A stretch of 64,000 nt of DNA from Scytalidium lignicola. Its lineage: Eukaryota > Ascomycota > Leotiomycetes. The DNA is taken from the NCBI GenBank assembly GCA_002812745.2, contig NCSJ02000132.1, positions 46,861 through 110,860 on the forward strand. The letters run 5' to 3'. The translations under genes and the position numbers were made by a program. Numbering within the stretch: position 1 is the stretch's first letter; the number at the start of each line of letters is the position of its first letter. Positions 57,127 to 64,000 of this stretch are shown here, piece by piece. The notes beneath the pieces were generated by a model. It saw nothing but the letters and a program-made list of their open reading frames with translations. It ran no database searches and was not told the DNA's origin.

Positions 57127-59063
57127 TCACTTGCTGTAGTACTGGCTCATGCGGTATTTGGTCTCGCCGTCATAAACTGACAGACTCTGCATTGCCTCTT
57201 CTCCTTCTCTGACAATAGTCTCCCGGATCTCTGGTGATCGGGGTGTAATCCGGCACTTGAATGGTTCAGGTCTCATGTTCAATCCGTTGCTACAAACTAG
57301 TTAGCTACGAGCGGGGCGAATTATATTAGGACAACTCACGTATAGGCAAAGATGTCGACAGGTATTTCCTTGCCATTAGCATCCAAAGCCTTCCTGATGT
57401 TAAAGCCCCACAGAAGTCGAGCAATAGTCATGAATGTTCCCTGCTCTGCCAGACCTTGACCACTGCAGACTCTCCGACCCCAACCGAAGGTCATGTATCC
57501 ACGCTCACCAGGGAACGGTCTGTTATCAGGATCGTCCTTGATATATCTGTTCGGGTTAAATCGGTCTGGGTCAGGGAATTCACGTTCATTGCGGTGGATG
57601 GCCCACACATTGCCCTGGACCCAGGTTCCCTTGGGAATTAACCAACCCTGCAGTCACACACAAATTAGCAAAGATTTCTGATCAGATTATGTATATTCCC
57701 CTATAAAGCTTACATTGTAAACGTCATCGGAAATAGGTGAGTGAGGTTGTCCACCAATAATGGCAACAGACCGCCATCGAAATACTTCCTTAACGAAGGC
57801 TTTGATGTAAGGTAGGTTAGGCTCATCATCCATATTGGGACTTCTGCGAGAACCAACAACGCGATCAAGTTCCTCCCAAGCTTTGGGCAAAACCTCGGGG
57901 AAAGCACAGCATGCTAGAACGAATGTGATCAAGGTAGAACTTGAGGTATCACTTCCAGCTCCGAAGAGGTTGCCAGCAAGAGATGCAATCTCTTCGGGAC
58001 GCAAGTTGTAGGTTGGTGCCTCATCGAAGAGTTTCTTAGCATAACAGTTAGGTTGTTCCGGGTTCTTGGCTGCCTCGTCGGCTAGAGCAAAATAGAAGGC
58101 GGTTCCACGACCGTTCTTTCCACCAAGACCGTGTTTCCATGGAGCAATTGAAGTTGGGAATTTAGCCAAAACTGTATTTAGGAATCAGTACTTCTGAGTC
58201 TATATAAATTCATAACTTTAATCTTATCACAGGAGAAAATAAAGATTCTACTCACTTGGAAAAGTCTCCATGAGCATAGGGAACTTCTTCCCAGGAACGT
58301 TCAACTCAGCAGCCCGTTGCATCACAGCCAACACCTCCGAAATAATCGGATCATCTAACCTAGAGATCCTTCGTCCAAATCCAATGATGGAAACTACGCT
58401 AGCAGCATATCTCTCAAAGTGCTCAACATATTTCTCAGGTGTGCGCAACAGCTCATATGCAATCAATCTGCTCTCGTCGTTCTGGAAGTCACGGTAGGCT
58501 CGAACCTGCTGCAACCCAACTCCCATATGCGTAAGTTTGCGGTGGACACGCCATCGTGGGCCATAGTACATGGACACCAGATTCGATTGCCCAGGACCCA
58601 ACTCGCCAAAGACTACCATGCGCGGCCGTGAAGCGTAGATGGCCGCGCGTCTCTCGAGGATCTCGCTGGCGGCCCAAGCATCGCAGATCCAGACGGTTGG
58701 ATTGCGTCCAATCCAAAAAGTGATGACAGGAGTCTTATATCTCTTCGAAATTTCCTCGAAGTAGATCCATGGTTTGTTCTCTGGGAGGGACCAGGTGTTG
58801 CCGATGATCGGAAGCGGTAGAGGTCCTGGGGGCTGCGTTTTCACTGTATCAGTCTTGCATTTACTACGAGGGGCAGATCAAGACTAGAGCGAACAACTCA
58901 CCATCCGGAAATAAAGATAGAGCATTCGAGCATAATCGATTGCTAGAATCACAGTAGCCAGGACGGCAATCGACAGCAGGATCGAGCTGGCGCCATGTTT
59001 GCTGACCGCGAGTTGCAATTGCAACCAGGGCAGGAGCGTCGTCCCAATGGTGTCGAATATCAT
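57127..59063 (-). CDS. Cytochrome P450 monooxygenase, 5 exons
   Basis: Second P450 of the window. Exon 1 is 59063-58902 and exon 2 starts at 58853; the others lie at about 58169-57720, 57650-57340 and 57290-57127. The start is the ATG of MIFDTIGTTLL, followed by a membrane anchor (SILLSIAVLATVILAIDYA). Signatures: PPGPLPLPIIGN hinge, I-helix AGSDTSSST, ExxR as KEVFRWR, PDRFNPNRY, and the haem loop FGWGRRVCSG. The family is different from the P450 at 297-2248. It is transcribed divergently from an MFS transporter across an 878-bp shared promoter, which suggests co-regulation. The flavin monooxygenase further right points to an oxidative pathway. Substrate unknown. Confidence 0.93.
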
Positions 59064-59941
59064 CGCCAGACAGTACTTTTCTTTTTCCTTCAAAAACACC
59101 AAGGACACTCAGCCTTTGAGATTGAGGGGAAAGGTAATCTGCGGGGTGGCGTTGGAGTATATATGTAGCATGGTCAGCGTAACTCTACTGGTTGGTGCGT
59201 TGCATGCTGGAGCGGGCATCCACACGCCGTCCTAGACCGCTGCCCCTCGCGCGCTCTCGGCATATTGATCACGGCTCCTGCAACGGAGAAGTCTTCAAAT
59301 CCCTCGAGACAGTCTAACTGGCTTATGTCATGTGGGGCAGTACTGGAATATGGAGAGCAGGGCAGCGTTTTGTCTCTCTTTTGGCTTGGAGGACGTAGAT
59401 GGGGCCTTCCACAACACAGAGTCAACGCCATAAGCACCAGTCCATTACTGTAGTTAGTGAGAAGAGCCACGAGGAGGCAATACATGATGGCGCTTTGCCT
59501 GGACCAAAGTATCTCAATTGCCACCCTGCCAGTGAGATATATACCGGAGCATAAATCGGCCATCAGGGTCGTNAAAAAGTTTTCGCACTCACTCACCATT
59601 GACTCTTTTCGTGGGGAATGTCCGGGGGCCCCGACATTCGCTTTCACTCCCCCCACAAGGCAAACTGTAACCCCAACCTTGTACCCCTGAAATCAACAGA
59701 GGAACCAATGCTACATATGACAAATGAGATTTGCACCAGAACAACCCTTTTATCTCTTAATTAACTTAGCGCTTCTTCAAAGCCCGTTATCGGTACCGTA
59801 AATAAATACCCTTCCAGGGTACATTTCGTAGCCATGCCTGCTTGTGATCGACGAAAGAGCTACCGACTGAATCTCTTGCCTCTTCGCGGCCTCTAAACGT
59901 TCAATTTCTTGACGTGTTTGGCAATTATTTCTCATTCAGAA
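59064..59941. promoter_or_regulatory. Divergent promoter between P450 and MFS transporter
   Basis: An 878-bp spacer between two start codons. It has an N next to an A run at 59573 and several CGG/CCG triplets, but no clear palindromic site was picked out. A minus-strand open frame across it (59174-59656) is interrupted by the N and lacks domains. Confidence 0.4.
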
Positions 59942-61817
59942 ATGGCACCCGCTCATCAACAGATTGTCATTCCAGAGACGTCCCTGTGGGCGAATAGGAA
60001 ATGTCTCCTACTGTGCTGCATGGTCTCCATGGCCAACATGCAGTATGGGTTCGATAGCGCTGCCATTGGAGCTCTGCAAGCCATGCCTGGTTTCTTGAAG
60101 GTCTTTGGATATGTCGACCCTACCAGTCCATTAGGGTACGGAATTGATGTCAGTAGAAACCTGTTCATGCATGAAAACTCCCTCTGATTTCACTTTATTG
60201 GGAAAAAATAGAAAGAGAGAGAAAAGAAAGAAAGGACTTTCTAAAGGCTAATAATATGTAACAGAGCACCGTTCAACGCCTGATCACCTCCCTCCTCACC
60301 CTAGGCTCCTTCATCTCCTCTCTCGTCGCCGGTTCTTTCGCTGGCTATCTAGGCCGTAGACACGCCCTCTGGCTAGCCTGCGTAATCAACGCCATTGCCT
60401 GCTCCATCCAAATCGGCACCACCAGCAAAGGCGTCCTCTACTTCGGCCGTCTAATCCTCGGTCTAGCCAATGGTTTCTTCGTCACCTTCTCCAACGTCTA
60501 CACAGCCGAAGCGGCGCCGCAGCATCTTCGAGGAATGGTGGTCGCTCTATTCGCCTACTGGGTCAATATTGGCTCTATATTAGGTGCTGTGGTGGATAAT
60601 TACACGCAGACGAGACTGGATAAGGGTTCATATCGGATCCCGTTGGGGTGCTTGTATATTGTTCCTGCGATATTGGCTGTTGTGCTGTTCTTTGTGCCTG
60701 AGAGTCCAAGATGGCTCTTGCACAAGGGACGAGATGAACAGGCCAGGGCTGCATTTGAGAAGATTAGAGGAGACTCGACTGAGCCGCAGTATCTTGAACT
60801 CGAATGGGCCGAGATGCTCCGCGGTGTTGAGGAAGAGAAGAAGCTCGCCAACGGCATTGGATTCATGGATATGTTCAAGGGTATGTTACTTTCTAGTCTC
60901 TTTCTTCCCTCTTCAAAGAAGAAGAAGAAGAAAAACAATTTAGAAAAAAAATACCCCAGTAGAAATCATAACTAACTCCAAAGTCAATCAGGCGCCAACC
61001 TCCGTCGTACCCTCCTCTGCTACGCCATGATCGCCTGCCAATCCGCCTCGGGCATCTGGTTCCTCATCGCCTACCAAACCTACTTCCTCCAAATCGCCGG
61101 CATCACCAAGTCCTTCCAATTCTCCATCATGAACACCTGCATCGGCTTCCTCGGCGTCAACGTCGGCATGTACGCCATGCGCCACTGGATCGGTCGTCGA
61201 ACCATCAACATCATCGGCGCCGTCGCTTGTGGTCTTTGTCAACTAGCTACCGCCGTTTCCTGGACCGTGAAGCCCAATTCGCAGAGTACCGGAAACGTGC
61301 TTGTAGCATTCACTGCTGTGTTCTTCTTTTTTTATAATGGCTGTGTTGGTGCTGCTAGTTATCCTGTTGCTACCGAGGTGGTTAGTTCACGGTTGAGGAC
61401 ATGGACTGTGGGGACTGCAACTTCTATTGGGTATATCCTGGCCTGGTTGGTGGGATTCTGCACGCCTTATTTCATCAATCCTACGGATCTGAACTGGGTG
61501 AGTACTCTTATATCCTACAAAGCTTCGTTCCTTGAATCTCCCCTCTCTTACTAACACTCTTTCTATAGGGTCCACAATACGGCTACATCTGGTTCGGCTC
61601 AAACGCCCTCTGCGTGGTCTTCTTCATCTTCTTCCTTCCTGAGATGAAGGGCCGTTCACTTGAGGAATTAGATGAGATCTTCGAGGCTAGAGTCGCCACC
61701 TGGGAGTTCTCTAAGTATCAATGCATCATTAAGGATGAGGCTGCACATGATGTGGAAGAGAAGACCGGGAAGGTACTGGAGAAGGCTGAGAATATTGATC
61801 ATGTGGAGGTTGTGTAG
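59942..61817 (+). CDS. MFS sugar-porter-type transporter, 4 exons
   Basis: Exons 59942-60148, 60265-60880, 60992-61497 and 61569-61817 total 1578 nt, giving 525 aa. A twelve-helix plasma-membrane transporter with sugar-porter signatures: GYLGRRHALW after helix 2, FGRLILGLANGFF in helix 4, PESPRWLLHKGR before the central loop, GRRTINIIGA after helix 8, and PEMKGRSLEELDEIFEARV after helix 12. It is probably a proton-coupled uptake carrier for a sugar or a related polyol or acid (quinate-type carriers belong to the same family). It faces the P450 across a shared promoter, so uptake of a pathway substrate or export of a product is possible. Codon use shifts from C-ending at exon 2 and 3 starts to A/T-ending later. 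Confidence 0.93.
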
Positions 61818-62599
61818 ATCTTTTAGAATCTGGCTAAAGCAGGTTAGGGTTAATATTAAGACCTAGAACCCGGAACCTCGGCTCACCAGCCCGGTATTGT
61901 GATTCATGAATTACTAGATCTAATATGAGGGACTAGAGATAGAGGCTAGAAGATAGAGTAGGTTTATTTATAGATTAGAATTAGACTTTTAGCTTAGAAA
62001 TATAATCTCTAGAAGCGCTAGATACAAGCTTACTATGTATGCACAGATCTAAATAGGCCCTGTCTACTAAGTTAGACGTAATTACTCGTTAGTAATAAAT
62101 ATCCGGTTGGTAGTTGAACTACCGTACCTAAAGTGCCAGCCAGTACGATCCATGCTAGGTACAGTACAACGCTACAATCCACACCAGCTGAAGTTTTTAG
62201 TGTATGTGGGGTTCGGGTTGATGTATCTCTCGTCTAGAGGTCCTTGGTTTATACAGCCAAATACAAATTCACAACTCTTGGTCCAGGTATCAAAATGAGT
62301 TGCTGTATGAGCAACACCAAGCAAAAGACATACTTAGTACACGAAAATACTAAAAGTAGCAGCTTCAATACGTCGGAATCAATATTTCAATAATATTTCC
62401 TTTCACAAAAAAGATCTACTCATCCAACGCCCATTAACAAAAATTCTCGACATTATATACAGGGGCGTCCAAAATTTTGGTTCATCGGCGGGTAGGTAGG
62501 GGTGTGTGTGTGTGTGTGTGGTGTCTTCCAAGAGCCCACAATTAATTATTTTCTTCTTTTTATCCTACGCATCCAAAAGAAAAGAAGAATTCATCAGAT
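61818..62599. other. Convergent intergenic region with possible transposon remnant
   Basis: The stretch from about 61840 to 62110 is AT-rich with many TAGA words, and on the minus strand it has a TATAAATA box. It could be part of an old LTR. A GT microsatellite follows at 62501. Confidence 0.35.
62501..62524. repeat. GT microsatellite
   Basis: About eleven TG units in a row, flanked by GGTAGG repeats. Confidence 0.9.
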
Positions 62600-64000
62600 T
62601 CAGAGCTTTGGTGATTGTGCAGTCGGTTTAGCAGTACCTTGTTTCTTGTTATAATATTGCGTAAAGTCATGGCAGATACCGTACATAGTCTGTTCATACA
62701 CATGGNCCCCGCGACGAAACATCGCAGGGCCCAGTTGTTAGTAAAATGGTTTTCTCTCTCTTAGATAGAGGGGGTATGGTAGGAAGGAAGGGGATGAAAA
62801 AAAAAAACTACATACCTGATCAACCTCCTTCTTAAGCTCCGGATCCCTATTCGCCTTCTCAACTAACACAAGCCAAGGATCCTTCTCCCTCGCCGTCTCT
62901 GGATCCGTCGCGCTCACTCTTCGGAAGTTATCACTCGACACCGTATCGATCACATCATGCCACATGGCCCTCCTGACCTCATCATACTTATCCAAGATAC
63001 TGTCATCCGCCAATCCCTTCTGGATCCCATCCAGACACTCAAAAAGTCCGCCTACATCCACAATCCCGCCCGTCAGGCCCAATCCACCGAACGGATTGCA
63101 CAAATGGGCGGCATCCGCGGCCAGAACCACGCGGCCAACGCGGAAGTTGGTGGCACAGCGCTGGTGGATTTTGTAAGGGTTTGCGTTGAGGAGTTTGTAC
63201 TCGTGGGGTTTGGGGTGGCCGGGGAGCATAACTTCGAACTTTCGGGGCTGGTTTTCGTGGACTTGCTCGAGGTTGAGATTTGTATTTTCGCCATAGGAGA
63301 CACGCCAGAGGCCGTCGCGGGTGATGCGAGCGGCCATGTAGTAGTGCTCGGGGTGGATGATGAAGTTCATGTCGTCGTAGCCAAATTTTTCAAAGGGGTA
63401 GTAGACCTGGACGCAGGAGTTTGTCAAAAATCTCCTCTCTATTTTTGCAATTTCTCTTCTTTTGTAGGGAGGAAATAGATAGGGGGAAATAGGCAAATAA
63501 GAATTTAGGGAAAGGAAGAAAATTGAAGGAAAATGAGGGGAAAAAATAAGTGAAACCTACATTGGTAGCAATAATCTGCGCATCCCAAGTCTTCCCTGGA
63601 TAACTATCCCCAAACAACGACTTCCGCACCTGGCTGTTCGCACCATCACATCCACACACATAATCCGCCTCAACCCTCTCCTCCCTCCCATCCTGGAACT
63701 TCACCTTCGCCCACGCCTTGTCGCCCTCAGTACCAACATCTAGCACATTCGCATTCCACACCACCTTCGCATTCGGCATCCGCTCGACATGTCTCAGCAA
63801 CACCTTACCCAGCATATTCAGCGGCAGCACCGTTAGCGCCTCAGGACTCTCGACCTGGCACATGTTGTTGAAGCGCGCGATTTCCGAGCCGTCGAGCTTT
63901 CTCCAGGCCACGTCCGAGGGGACGAACCCTTCGTTGCGCACGTCTTCTAGGACGCCGGCGCGCGCGAGTTCGCGGATTGCGGATGGAGCGTAGTGCGCGG
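62600..64000 (-). CDS. FAD-dependent aromatic-type monooxygenase (partial, 5' end beyond window)
   Basis: Flavoprotein hydroxylase of the group A (PHBH/MhpA-like) fold. Exons seen: 64000(+)-63561, 63406-62816 and 62689-62600, joined in phase. The N-terminal FAD motif GxGxxG lies beyond the right edge. Present are the NADPH/FAD-contact motif CGCDGANSQVRKSL and the second FAD motif RVVLAADAAHLCNPFGGLGL. The last exon (TMYGICHDFTQYY) is joined by a 126-bp intron containing the N at 62706. An alternative, longer last exon (FRRG...HVYEQ) would need a non-AG acceptor. Enzymes of this fold hydroxylate aromatic rings such as phenols and hydroxybenzoates. With the divergent P450 and transporter it may form part of an aromatic pathway. 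No carboxyl-terminal thioredoxin-like domain of phenol hydroxylase is seen. Confidence 0.9.

Noticed and set aside
60988..61242. Acidic open frame on the minus strand
   Set aside because: Antisense shadow of the MFS transporter exon with C-ending codons; no domain.
61840..62110. Possible LTR end with a primer-binding-like site (minus strand)
   Set aside because: I could not define TG/CA ends, a target duplication or a tRNA match, so I list it only as a possible remnant.
62957..63478. Long plus-strand frame of 173 codons
   Set aside because: Antisense shadow of the flavin monooxygenase, whose motifs are clear on the minus strand.
1..64000. tRNA, 5S rRNA and CRISPR searches
   Set aside because: By eye I found no convincing T-arm/anticodon arrangement, no 5S-like block and no spaced direct repeats.

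Overview
The window looks like chromosomal DNA of a filamentous ascomycete. Genes carry many short GT-AG introns (about 45-130 bp). The families present are typical of moulds: B-class P450s, a fungal rhodopsin-type membrane protein, WSC proteins, a sedolisin, a GMC oxidoreductase and an MFS sugar porter. One AT-rich, transposon-filled block looks RIP-degraded. A helotialean (Leotiomycetes) origin is a guess only. Single N bases sit beside homopolymers, which suggests homopolymer-limited sequencing. Several reading-frame breaks fall at the same kind of site.

Region A (0.3-12.6 kb) is a dense accessory gene cluster: P450, SDR, SnoaL-like protein, SDR, zinc alcohol dehydrogenase, second SnoaL-like protein, two VOC (extradiol dioxygenase/glyoxalase fold) proteins, and a fusion of two EthD-like domains with a degenerate alpha/beta hydrolase. 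No backbone synthase is seen. The gene mix (oxygenation, dehydrogenation, possible ring cleavage, dehydration or isomerisation) suits breakdown or tailoring of a cyclic, perhaps aromatic or terpenoid, compound. A short non-autonomous transposon with perfect terminal repeats and an 8-bp target duplication lies inside it.

Region B (12.6-16.3 kb) is an AT-rich repeat block with an LTR-like piece, tandem repeats and a decayed hAT transposase whose RNase H-like core can still be read. Region C (16.3-24.5 kb) holds a T5orf172/GIY-YIG-type protein with a duplicated N-terminal module, a small membrane protein, an alpha/beta hydrolase and a rhodopsin-domain protein. Region D (24.5-36.6 kb) is mostly empty; it contains a GMC oxidoreductase and an SDR, with a few exon-like remnants.

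Region E (37-48.6 kb) carries three carbohydrate- or surface-facing genes: a GH2 beta-galactosidase (one-base frameshift), a secreted sedolisin protease, and a 999-residue secreted protein with three WSC domains, a mucin-like stalk and a C-terminal carbohydrate-binding-like domain. Region F (49.6-64 kb) holds an acyl-CoA-ligase-like adenylate-forming enzyme, a cystathionine gamma-synthase-like PLP enzyme, an orphan chitin-binding exon, a second P450, an MFS transporter and a flavin monooxygenase cut by the right edge. This is a plausible second accessory cluster, for a modified amino acid or an aromatic product.
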